DNA of 64,000 bases, taken from contig NZ_JAFFZE010000003.1 in the NCBI RefSeq assembly GCF_025165815.1, forward strand, positions 62,001-126,000, given 5' to 3'. Source of the DNA: Actinophytocola gossypii. Its GTDB lineage: Bacteria > Actinomycetota > Actinomycetes > Mycobacteriales > Pseudonocardiaceae. Shown here piece after piece: positions 53,446 to 62,113 of this stretch (position 1 is the stretch's first letter; each line of letters starts with the position of its first letter). Position numbers and translations under genes: made by a program. The notes beneath the pieces are model-generated. The model made no database searches and had not been told where the DNA came from. It saw nothing but the letters and a program-made list of their open reading frames with translations.

Positions 53446-54725
53446 CGGCCGCGCCCCGGCGGCTGACGGGGCTCGAACACGCCTTCGTGACCTACGAGGC
53501 CCGCGCCGGCAACCTGCAGATCGGCGGGCTGTCCTCGTTCGCCGGACCGACCCCGGCACTGGACGACGTGCGCCGGTCCGTGGCCGCGCGGCTCGGTGCG
53601 CTGCCGGAGCTGGGAATGGCGCTGCGGCGGACGGGGCGGCGGCTGGACTGGGTCCCTCGGGAGGTCGACCTCACCCGGCACGTCCGGGAACGGGTCGCCG
53701 AGCAGGCCGAGTGGCCAGCCGTGGCGGACGAGATCATGGCCCGGCGGCTGGTCCGGGACGCGCCGTGCTGGGAACTCTGGTTGCTGCGCGGCCGGTCCGC
53801 CGACGAGTGGGCCATCCTGTTCAAGGCGCACCACGCCCTGCTGGACGGCGCGGCGATGATCGAGGCGACCTGCCGCATCGCCGGGCACCCCCGGCGCACG
53901 CCGGCCGCGGCCCGGCCACGACCTGCCAGGCGGCGCGGGCACGATCTGCTCACCGTGGTCCGCGGCGCGGTCCGGTACGCCGCCCGGTTCCTGCCACTGG
54001 CGTCCCACCCGTTCACGACCAAGGGCCGCACCGGGCACCGGCGCTTCGCGTGGGCCTCGCTGCCGATGGCCCGGCTGCTGGCGGTGGCGGCCCGGCAGGG
54101 CTGCACGGTCAACGACCTGTTCCTGGCCGCGCTGGCCACGGCGTTGCGCGAGTGGCCGCACACCCCGTGGCGCGGCTCGATCCGTCCGGTGTGGACGCTC
54201 GTCCCGGCGGACCTGCACGAGCGGGACGGCGACCACGAGCTGAGTACCAAGGTGGTCAACCTGCGGGTCGCGCTGCCGTGCGACGACCCGGATCCGCACC
54301 GGCGGCTGCGGACGATCAGCGCGGCCATGGCGGCGGCGAAGGGCAGCGGCCAGGTCGGGGTGGCGGGTGCCGCCACCCGGGCCCTGCCCGGGTGGTTCGT
54401 GCGGGCGGTGTTCGCGGTGACGTTCTCCCGCTGGCACATCGACCTGCTGGCCAGCAACGTCCGCGGCCCCCAAGGCCTGCTGCACTACCTCGGCGCGCCG
54501 TTGACCAGGATGGTGCCGCTGGGGTTCGTGCCGCGCCGCCATCCCCTCGCCGCCTACCTGATGACCCACGGCGACCAGGTCTGCGTCGGCTTCGCCGTGG
54601 ACTCGACGCTGCCGGACGGGCAGGAGTTGTGCCGGTTGTGGGTGCGGGCACTGCTGGAGCTGGACGAACCGGACGTCGACGGAAGCCAGGACCAGTGCAC
54701 ACCACCGTCGATCGCGCACCGCTGA
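53442..54725 (+). CDS. WS/DGAT-family acyltransferase
   Basis: A 427-residue wax ester synthase/diacylglycerol acyltransferase-type enzyme that would move an acyl group from CoA or a carrier protein to an alcohol. The catalytic motif HHxxxDG is intact in 'FKAHHALLDGAAMIEAT' (His130, His131, Asp135). The C-terminal domain has 'LLASNVRGPQGLLHYLGAPL' (about 344-363), matching the conserved 'SNVPGP' block. The GTG start overlaps the stop of the SDR gene. The 3' end overlaps the PfaD gene by 31 bp. In this operon it probably esterifies the synthase product or a reduced alcohol made by the SDR. Confidence 0.88.
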   Translation: MTAAPRRLTGLEHAFVTYEARAGNLQIGGLSSFAGPTPALDDVRRSVAARLGALPELGMALRRTGRRLDWVPREVDLTRHVRERVAEQAEWPAVADEIMARRLVRDAPCWELWLLRGRSADEWAILFKAHHALLDGAAMIEATCRIAGHPRRTPAAARPRPARRRGHDLLTVVRGAVRYAARFLPLASHPFTTKGRTGHRRFAWASLPMARLLAVAARQGCTVNDLFLAALATALREWPHTPWRGSIRPVWTLVPADLHERDGDHELSTKVVNLRVALPCDDPDPHRRLRTISAAMAAAKGSGQVGVAGAATRALPGWFVRAVFAVTFSRWHIDLLASNVRGPQGLLHYLGAPLTRMVPLGFVPRRHPLAAYLMTHGDQVCVGFAVDSTLPDGQELCRLWVRALLELDEPDVDGSQDQCTPPSIAHR

Positions 54726-56329
54726 CCACGGCCGCCGCCCCCGCCCGGTTGACGTGGTGTCCCGGCGCGGAGCCGGCCGCGTTCACCCCGGCGGACCTGT
54801 GCGTCGCGGTCGGCCGGATCCGCGAGACCGGCTACGTCGTGCTCGACGAGGACAGCGGCGGTCTCGGGTTCGCGACGGGCGGCGCGGCAGGGCACGGCGG
54901 CGGGCACCCGGTCGTCGGGGTGCTCCCGCCGCTGTACCCGGAACGGCTCGGCGACCGGTCGTTCTGCGAGGCCCACGGGACCCGCTTCCCCTACGTGGCG
55001 GGCGAGATGGCTGGCGGGATCGCGACCACCGCCATGGTCACCGCCCTGGCCGATGCGGGTCTGCTCGGCTTCTTCGGCGCGGCCGGGCTCGGCCTGCCCT
55101 CGGTCGAGCGCGCCGTCGCCGAGTTGCGCGCCGAGCTGGGCGGCCGCCCCAACTGGGGGGTCAACCTGATCCACACGCCGAACGAACCGGGCCTGGAGGA
55201 CCGGGTCGCGGACCTGCTGCTGCGCCAGGCGGTGCCGCGGATCTCGGCCTCGGCGTTCCTGCGGCTGACCCCGGCCGTGGTCCGCTGCGCGGCGTCCGGG
55301 CTGCGGTGCGACCGCGCGGGCCGGGTCGTGCGCCCGGTTCGGGTGTTCGCGAAGGTGTCCCGGCCCGAGGTGGCCGAGCTGTTCCTGTCCCCCGCGCCCG
55401 CCGAGCTGCTGGGTGAGCTGGTGCGCCGCGGTGAGCTGACCGCCGAGGAGGCCGAGCTGGCCGGCCGGGTGCCGGTCGCGGAGGACGTCACCGTGGAGGC
55501 CGACAGCGGCGGGCACACCGACAACCGCCCGCTGGTCGCCCTGCTGCCGACCATGCTGGACCTGCGCGACCGGCTGATCCGGCGCTTCGGCTACGCCCAG
55601 CCGGTGCGCGTCGGCGCGGCGGGCGGGCTCGGCACGCCGGTGTCGGTGGCCGCCGCGTTCGCCGCGGGCGCGGCCTACGTGGTGACCGGGTCGGTGAACC
55701 AGGCCGCCAGGGAGTCCGGGTTGTCCGAGGACGCCAAGCGGCTGCTCGCCACGGCCGGGATCGCCGACACGGTGATGGCCCCGGCCGCCGACATGTTCGA
55801 GCAGGGGGTCCGGCTGCAGGTGCTCGGTCGCGGCACCCTGTTCGCCGCCAGGGCCGCCCGCCTGTACCGGACCTACCGGGACCATCCCTCCCTCGACGCG
55901 GTGCCGGCACCGCTGCTGGACGGCATCGAGCGGGACGTGCTGGGGGCTTCGGTGACCGAGGTGTGGGCGCGGACCCGGCGCTTCTGGCAGGACCGCGACC
56001 CGGCCGAGGTGGCGCGCGCCGAACGCGACCCGAAACACCGGATGGCCCTGGTCTTCCGTTGGTACCTGGGGATGTCCAGCCGGTGGGCGGTCACCGGCGA
56101 GACCACGAGGCGGGCCGACTACCAGATCTGGTGCGGCCCGGCGATGGGCGCGTTCAACCAGTGGGCAGCCGACGGTTTCCTGGCCGACCCCGCGCACCGG
56201 TCGGTGGTGCAGATCGCCCGCAACCTGCTGGAGGGCGCCGCGGTCGTCACCCGGGCACACCAACTGCGTTCCGCCGGCCTGCCGGTACCCGGCCTGGCCT
56301 TCGCCTTCCCCGCACGCCGGCTGGAGTGA
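54695..56329 (+). CDS. PfaD-family trans-acting enoyl reductase
   Basis: A 544-residue flavin enzyme of the PfaD group (nitronate monooxygenase-like TIM barrel), which supplies enoyl reduction in trans to PUFA- and HglE-type synthases. Features: 'RFPYVAGEMAGGIATTAMVT' (about 95-114), 'WGVNLIHTPNEPGLEDRVAD' (about 152), 'VRVGAAGGLGTPVSVAAAFA' and 'AYVVTGSVNQAARESG' (about 305-345, FMN phosphate site), and the C-terminal 'YQIWCGPAMGAFNQWAADGF' (about 475), which is diagnostic of PfaD. GTG 54695 lies inside the end of the acyltransferase gene. It is followed by the synthase after 5 bp. PfaD next to an iterative synthase indicates that at least some double bonds are removed. Confidence 0.9.
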   Translation: MHTTVDRAPLTTAAAPARLTWCPGAEPAAFTPADLCVAVGRIRETGYVVLDEDSGGLGFATGGAAGHGGGHPVVGVLPPLYPERLGDRSFCEAHGTRFPYVAGEMAGGIATTAMVTALADAGLLGFFGAAGLGLPSVERAVAELRAELGGRPNWGVNLIHTPNEPGLEDRVADLLLRQAVPRISASAFLRLTPAVVRCAASGLRCDRAGRVVRPVRVFAKVSRPEVAELFLSPAPAELLGELVRRGELTAEEAELAGRVPVAEDVTVEADSGGHTDNRPLVALLPTMLDLRDRLIRRFGYAQPVRVGAAGGLGTPVSVAAAFAAGAAYVVTGSVNQAARESGLSEDAKRLLATAGIADTVMAPAADMFEQGVRLQVLGRGTLFAARAARLYRTYRDHPSLDAVPAPLLDGIERDVLGASVTEVWARTRRFWQDRDPAEVARAERDPKHRMALVFRWYLGMSSRWAVTGETTRRADYQIWCGPAMGAFNQWAADGFLADPAHRSVVQIARNLLEGAAVVTRAHQLRSAGLPVPGLAFAFPARRLE

Positions 56330-56334
56330 GAGAC

Positions 56335-59300
56335 ATGGACGAGCGGGCGACGTCGGGCCGGCAGGTTCCGGTGGCGGTGGTCGGGGTCGGCGCGATCACA
56401 CCGGGAGCGCTCGACGTCGCGGGGTTCTGGCGCACCGTGCTCGGCGGCCACGACCTGATGACCGACGTGCCACCGAGCCACTGGCTGATCGAGGACTACT
56501 ACCGGCCGGGGCCGAGGACCCCCGGCAGCACCTACGCCCACCGCGGCGCGTTCCTGCCCGAAGTGGACTTCGACACGTTGCGGTACCGCCTGCCGCCCAC
56601 CGACGTCCCGTCGACCGACACCGCCCAGCTGCTCGCCCTGATGGTGGCCGAGCAGGTGCTCGCCGACGTGGCGCGCGGCGGGACCGCGCCGCCGGACCGG
56701 GAACGGGTCTCGGTGGTGCTCGGCGCCTCCACCCTGGAGCTGTTGTCCACCACGGCCTGCCGGATGCAGTACCCGATCTGGCTGAAGGTGTTGCGGGAGA
56801 ACGGCGTTCCCGAGTCGCTGGCGCAGCGGATCTGTGCCGACATCGTGGCGCAGTACGTCCCGGCCACCGAGGCCACCTTCCCCGGGATGCTGACCAACGT
56901 GGTGGCGGGCCGGATCGCGAGCCAGTTCGACCTGCACGGCACCAACCACACCACCGACGCCGCGTGCGCGAGCTCCCTGGCCGCGGTACACGGCGCGATC
57001 GCCGAACTCGCCCTCGGCCGGGCGGACCTGGTGGTGACCGGCGGGGTCGACGCGGCCAACGGCATCGACACGTTCATGTGCTTCACCGAGACGCCCGCCC
57101 TGTCCCCGACCGGGGACTGCCGCCCGTTCTCCGACGCGGCCGACGGCACCATGCTCGGTGAGGGCCTGGCCATGTTCGCGCTCAAACGCCTGGCCGACGC
57201 CGAGCGCGACGGCGACCGCGTCTACGCGGTGCTGCGCGGCCTCGGCACGTCGTCGGACGGTCGCGGCGCCGCGATCTACGCGCCGCTGGCCGCAGGACAG
57301 GTGCGGGCGTTGCGCCGCGCCTACGAACAGGCGGGGTACGGCCCGGACACCGTCGAGCTGGTCGAGGCACACGGCACCGGCACCGCGGCCGGGGACCGGG
57401 CCGAGTTCGAGGCACTCCGGACGGTGTTCGGCGACGGTGACCGCCGGGACCGGCAGTGGTGCGCGCTGGGCTCGGTCAAGTCGCAGATCGGGCACACCAA
57501 GGCCGCCGCGGGTGCCGCCGGGCTGCTCAAGGCCGTGCTGGCCCTGCACCACCGGGTGCTGCCGCCCACGATCAAGGTGGACCGCCCGAATCCCGCGCTG
57601 GAGCTGGAGACGAGCCCGTTCTACCTCGGTACCGCCGCCCGCCCGTGGGTGCGCGGCCCGGACCACCCGCGCCGCGCGGCGGTGTCGAGCTTCGGCTTCG
57701 GGGGCAGCAACTTCCACCTGACGCTCGAGGAACACACCCAGCCGGGCGGCGGGTGGCGGTACCGGGCCGCGCCGACCGAGCTGGTGGCGTTCAGCGCGAA
57801 TTCCGCGGCCGAGCTGCTGGCCGCGCTGGGCACCGTCGACGCGCTCCGCGCGCTCGCCGACGTCGCGCGGGAGAGCCAGCACGCGTTCCTGGCCACCCGG
57901 CCCTACCGCCTGGCCGTCGTCGCGCCGGACACCGCGACCCTGGAGGCGAGGCTGGCCGAGGCCGCCCGGGCGATCGAGCGTGACCCGGAGTCGTCATTCG
58001 CCACCCCGGCCGGGGTGCACTACGCGGCCGGGCCCGTTAGGGCCGGCCGGGTGGGGTTCCTGTTCCCCGGGCAGGGGGCGCAGTACGTCGGCATGGGCGC
58101 CGGTCTCGCCGTGCACGAGCCGTGCGCCCAGGCCGTGTGGGACGCCTTCGGCTCGCTGGACCTCGGGCGCCCGCTGCACCGGGTGGTGTTCCCGCCGACC
58201 GCCTTCACCGCCGAGGACCGCGCCGCGCAGCGGGAGCTGCTCACCCGCACCGAGTGGGCCCAGCCCGCCCTCGCCGTGCACAGCCTGGCGCTGCTCGCGG
58301 TGCTGGACGTCGTCGGTCTGCGGCCGGATCGGGTGGCCGGACACAGCTTCGGGGAGCTGGTGGCGCTGCACTGCGCCGGGGTGTTCACCGCGGCCGACCT
58401 GGTGCGGCTGGCGCACCGGCGCGGGGTGGCGATGGCCGGGGCGGCGGAGGTGTCCGGCGCGATGATCGCGGTCGGCGCGGGCCGGGACACGGTCGCCGCC
58501 GCCCTGACGCGGTACGACGCCGCACGGGTCTGGTTGGCCAACGACAACGGGCCGGCCCAGGTGGTGCTGTCCGGCGAGGAGGACGCGGTCGAGGACGTGG
58601 CGGGCAGGCTCCGCGCCGACGGTCACGACGTCGTGCGGCTGGCGACGGCCACCGCCTTCCACAGCCCGCTGGTCGCGTCGGTCACCGCGCCGTTGCGCGA
58701 GTTCCTGGCCCGGCTCGACGTCGCCTCGCCGCGCATCCCGGTCTACGGCAACGCCGACGCCGCCAGGTACCCGACGGAGCCGGACCTGGTGCGCGAGCGG
58801 GTCGCGGAGCAGGCGGCGGCACCGGTGCGGTTCGCCGACACCGTCGAGACCATGTACGCCGACGGCGTCCGCACCTTCGTCGAGGTGGGCGCGAAGGCGA
58901 GGCTGTCCGGGCTGACCGGGGCGATCCTCGCCGGCCGGGATCACCTGGCGGTGAGCCTCGACCACGAGGACCGCGACGGGGTCACCAGCCTCCAGCAGGG
59001 GCTGGCCCGGCTGGCCGTGGCGGGGGTCGAGCTGGACCTGGCCGCCCTGTGGGAGCCCTACGCACCGGCGAGCCCGGCCGACGAAGGAAAGCAGGCGATG
59101 ACCGTGCGGATCAACGGCGCCAACTACGGCAGGCCCTACCCGCCCGAGGGCGGAGCGGCCGCGCTGCCCGCGCCCAACCCCGAGCCCGAGGTCGTTCCGC
59201 CACCAACCGGGCGGCCGGCTGAGGTCGTTCCGCCCGTGGACGACGGACTGCTCGGCGTGATCGCGGCGGCCCAGCGGGAGACCGCCCGGGCGCACGAGGA

Positions 59301-62109
59301 GTACCAGCGCAGCCTGACCGAGAGTCACCTGGCCTTCCTGCGCATGTCGGAGGCGTCGTTCGCCGTGCTGCTCGGTGCGGACGGGGAACGGGCGGACGCG
59401 CCGCCGGTGAGCCCGGAGCCGCCGGTGATCACACCGGTGGTCACGCCCGTGCCCGCACCGGTGACGGATCCGGCGCCGGTTCCGGTGCCCGTGCCACGGG
59501 TGCGGGAACCGGTCGCCGTTCCGGTGCCCGACCCAGAGCCCGTCCCGGTGCCCGCGGAACCAGGCGGTCGGACGTTCGAGGAGATCCTGCTGTCGGTGGT
59601 GGCGGACCGGACCGGTTACCCGGTCGAGATGGTGCGGCTGGACATGGACCTCAACGACGACCTCGGCATCGACTCGATCAAACGGGTGGAGATCTTCTCC
59701 GACGTGCAACGCCAGGTGGGGACGGCACCGGCCGGTGATCTCGCGGAACTGTCCACTTCGCGGACGCTGCGGGAGATCGCCGACCGCATGGCCGGGCGCT
59801 TCGCCGACCAGGACGGCGCGGCGTCGACGCGGGCGGACCCGACCCCGGCGGACCTGATCCCAGCGGATCCGATCCCGGTGGACCCGACCCCGGCCGACGC
59901 CGAGATCCCCATGCCGTTGCGCAGGCTCGTGTTGCGGGCGGTGGAGCAGGCGCCGTCGGGTACGGCGGTGCCCGGGTTGGGTGCCGGGCCGGTCGCCGTC
60001 GTCGGCGGGGATCCGGCGGTGGCCCGCCTGATCGCCCGCGGTCTCGCCGGGCACGGCGTGGCGGCCGAGGTGAGCACGGTGACCGCGGTGGCCGACCGGG
60101 TTCCGGCCGGGATTCGTGGGGTCGTGTTGCTCGCCGGGTCGGGTTCCGGCGACGCCACGGCCGAAGCGCTGGAGGCGCTTCGTGTCGCGCGGTCGGTCGC
60201 GCCGGTCTTCCTGGCCGGCGGTGGCGTGTTCGTCACGGTGCAGGATTCGGGCGGGGACTTCGGTCTGGGCGGTCACCAGGCGGACGGGGCGTGGCTCGGT
60301 GGCCTCGGTGCGCTGGCCAGGACCGCCGCCGAGGAGTGGCCGGGGTCGTCGGTCAAGGCGATCGACTGTGCGCGAGCCGGTCGCGCGCCTGAGGCGGTGG
60401 CCGAGGCGATCGTCGGGGAGCTGTTGGGTGGCGGCGGCGACCTCGAGGTGGGGTTGCGCGCGGACGGCGGCCGGGTCGTCCCGAGGTGGGAGCCCGTACC
60501 CGCGCGGATGGCCGGCCCGGGGCATCTGGGTCCGGAGCCGGTGCTGGTGGTGACCGGCGGCGCGCGTGGGATGACCGCGCGGGCGTTGCTGGCACTGGCC
60601 GCCCGGGGCAAGCCGCGACTGCTGCTGCTCGGCCGAACCGACCCGGACACCGAACCGTACGGCCTGTCCGGTGCGGTCGACGAGGCCGCGATCGTCCGGG
60701 TGCTGGCCGAGCGCGACCGCACCGGGCGGCGGCCCGTGGAGTTCGCCGCCGAGGCGCGGCGGGTGCTCGCCGCTCGTGAGGTGCGCGGGACCGTCGAGTC
60801 GTTGCGGCGCGACGGAGCCGAGGTCAGGTACGCCACTGTGGACATCCGGGACGCAGACGCGGTGGCGGCCGCGCTCGCCGAGACCCGCGCGGAGTGGGGC
60901 CCGATCACCGGGATCGTGCACGGTGCGGGGGTGTTGGCCGACAGCGCCCTCGCGGACAAGACCGACGAGCAGTTCCGCCGGGTGTTCGACACGAAGGTGA
61001 CCGGCCTGCGTGCGCTGCTGGCGGCCACAGCGGACGATCCGCTCCGGCTGCTGTGCCTGTTCTCCTCGGTCGCCGGGAGCTTCGGCAACGCCGGGCAGGC
61101 CGACTACGCGATGGCCAACGCGGTCCTCGACCGGGTCGCCGCCGTCGAACGCGCCGCGCGGCCGGACTGCCTGGTCCGCTCGATAGCCTGGGGCCCGTGG
61201 AACGGCGGGATGGTCACCGCCGGGCACGCCGAGCGTTTCCGCTCCGCCGGGATCGACCTGATCCGACCCGAGGACGGGGCGGCCGCGTTCGTGGCGGAAC
61301 TGACGACCCATGGCCAGGAGCGGGTGATGATCACGGCGGGCGACCCCGCCGGTGTGCCGGCCCGGTTCCCCGTCGGCCAGGACACCCACCCGCAGCTCGC
61401 CGACCACGCGATCGACGGGGTGCCGGTGCTGCCCGTGGCGATGGTGCTTGACCAGTTCAGCGGAATCGCCATGGCCCGTGCTCCGCACCGGGAGCGCGTG
61501 GTCGTCCGGGACCTGCGGGTGCTGCGCAAGGTGACGCTTCCGGCCGACCTGCTCGTGCACACCAGCGCCGACGGCACCTCGGTGCGGCTGTGCGGCGCCG
61601 ACGGCACCCTGCACTACCGGGCGCGGCTTCCCGAGGACGAGCCCGTCCCACCGCCCGGCACCGGCTGGGCGTCCCCACCCGGCCTGGAGCCGCTGGACCG
61701 GTCCCCGCTCTACGACGGCGACGTCCTGTTCCACGGCCCGCGGTTCCAGTCGCTGATCTCCGTGGACGGGGTGTCGGCCGGCGGCGCCGCGGGCACGGTC
61801 GCCGGCGCCGGGAAGCTCGGCTGGGACGCCAGGGACTGGCACGTCGACCCCGCCGCGGCCGATGGCGGGTTGCAGCTGGGCTGCCTGTGGGGCGAGCGCG
61901 TGCTGGGCGGGCCGTGCCTGCCCATGGCCGTCGGCGAGACCCGCGTGCACCGGCCCGGCGCCGTGCGCGGGACCATCCGCGGCGTGGTCCGGGCGGGCCG
62001 GGTGCACCACTCCGACGCGCTGTGCGACATCGCGCTCGTCGACGTGGACGGGACCCCGGTGCTGGAGCTGTTCGGGGTGGACTTCGTGCTGTACCACCAC
62101 GAGAGCTGA
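56335..62109 (+). CDS. Iterative type I synthase, PfaA/HglE-like (KS-AT-ACP-KR-DH)
   Basis: A 1924-residue synthase. KS: residues about 10-475, with the triad Cys211 ('DAACASSLAAV'), His346 ('VEAHGTGT') and His387 ('IGHTKAAAG'). AT: about 560-900, nucleophile Ser671 in 'AGHSFGEL', N-terminal 'FLFPGQGAQYVGMGAGL'. A long Pro/Val/Glu-rich linker (about 940-1080) leads to one ACP with Ser1114 in 'LGIDSIKRVEIF', the motif typical of PUFA/HglE-type carriers. KR: 'VVTGGARGM' near 1405 and Tyr1591 in 'QADYAMANA'. DH: double-hotdog with His1691 in 'HAIDGVPVLP' and Asp1843 in 'DGGLQ'. There is no ER domain, which PfaD supplies. PUFA synthases have tandem ACPs and a KS-CLF protein, whereas this one has a single ACP and no CLF, so a reduced or hydroxylated chain is likelier than a true PUFA. 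The product is unknown. Confidence 0.92.
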   Translation: MDERATSGRQVPVAVVGVGAITPGALDVAGFWRTVLGGHDLMTDVPPSHWLIEDYYRPGPRTPGSTYAHRGAFLPEVDFDTLRYRLPPTDVPSTDTAQLLALMVAEQVLADVARGGTAPPDRERVSVVLGASTLELLSTTACRMQYPIWLKVLRENGVPESLAQRICADIVAQYVPATEATFPGMLTNVVAGRIASQFDLHGTNHTTDAACASSLAAVHGAIAELALGRADLVVTGGVDAANGIDTFMCFTETPALSPTGDCRPFSDAADGTMLGEGLAMFALKRLADAERDGDRVYAVLRGLGTSSDGRGAAIYAPLAAGQVRALRRAYEQAGYGPDTVELVEAHGTGTAAGDRAEFEALRTVFGDGDRRDRQWCALGSVKSQIGHTKAAAGAAGLLKAVLALHHRVLPPTIKVDRPNPALELETSPFYLGTAARPWVRGPDHPRRAAVSSFGFGGSNFHLTLEEHTQPGGGWRYRAAPTELVAFSANSAAELLAALGTVDALRALADVARESQHAFLATRPYRLAVVAPDTATLEARLAEAARAIERDPESSFATPAGVHYAAGPVRAGRVGFLFPGQGAQYVGMGAGLAVHEPCAQAVWDAFGSLDLGRPLHRVVFPPTAFTAEDRAAQRELLTRTEWAQPALAVHSLALLAVLDVVGLRPDRVAGHSFGELVALHCAGVFTAADLVRLAHRRGVAMAGAAEVSGAMIAVGAGRDTVAAALTRYDAARVWLANDNGPAQVVLSGEEDAVEDVAGRLRADGHDVVRLATATAFHSPLVASVTAPLREFLARLDVASPRIPVYGNADAARYPTEPDLVRERVAEQAAAPVRFADTVETMYADGVRTFVEVGAKARLSGLTGAILAGRDHLAVSLDHEDRDGVTSLQQGLARLAVAGVELDLAALWEPYAPASPADEGKQAMTVRINGANYGRPYPPEGGAAALPAPNPEPEVVPPPTGRPAEVVPPVDDGLLGVIAAAQRETARAHEEYQRSLTESHLAFLRMSEASFAVLLGADGERADAPPVSPEPPVITPVVTPVPAPVTDPAPVPVPVPRVREPVAVPVPDPEPVPVPAEPGGRTFEEILLSVVADRTGYPVEMVRLDMDLNDDLGIDSIKRVEIFSDVQRQVGTAPAGDLAELSTSRTLREIADRMAGRFADQDGAASTRADPTPADLIPADPIPVDPTPADAEIPMPLRRLVLRAVEQAPSGTAVPGLGAGPVAVVGGDPAVARLIARGLAGHGVAAEVSTVTAVADRVPAGIRGVVLLAGSGSGDATAEALEALRVARSVAPVFLAGGGVFVTVQDSGGDFGLGGHQADGAWLGGLGALARTAAEEWPGSSVKAIDCARAGRAPEAVAEAIVGELLGGGGDLEVGLRADGGRVVPRWEPVPARMAGPGHLGPEPVLVVTGGARGMTARALLALAARGKPRLLLLGRTDPDTEPYGLSGAVDEAAIVRVLAERDRTGRRPVEFAAEARRVLAAREVRGTVESLRRDGAEVRYATVDIRDADAVAAALAETRAEWGPITGIVHGAGVLADSALADKTDEQFRRVFDTKVTGLRALLAATADDPLRLLCLFSSVAGSFGNAGQADYAMANAVLDRVAAVERAARPDCLVRSIAWGPWNGGMVTAGHAERFRSAGIDLIRPEDGAAAFVAELTTHGQERVMITAGDPAGVPARFPVGQDTHPQLADHAIDGVPVLPVAMVLDQFSGIAMARAPHRERVVVRDLRVLRKVTLPADLLVHTSADGTSVRLCGADGTLHYRARLPEDEPVPPPGTGWASPPGLEPLDRSPLYDGDVLFHGPRFQSLISVDGVSAGGAAGTVAGAGKLGWDARDWHVDPAAADGGLQLGCLWGERVLGGPCLPMAVGETRVHRPGAVRGTIRGVVRAGRVHHSDALCDIALVDVDGTPVLELFGVDFVLYHHES

Positions 62110-62113
62110 GCGG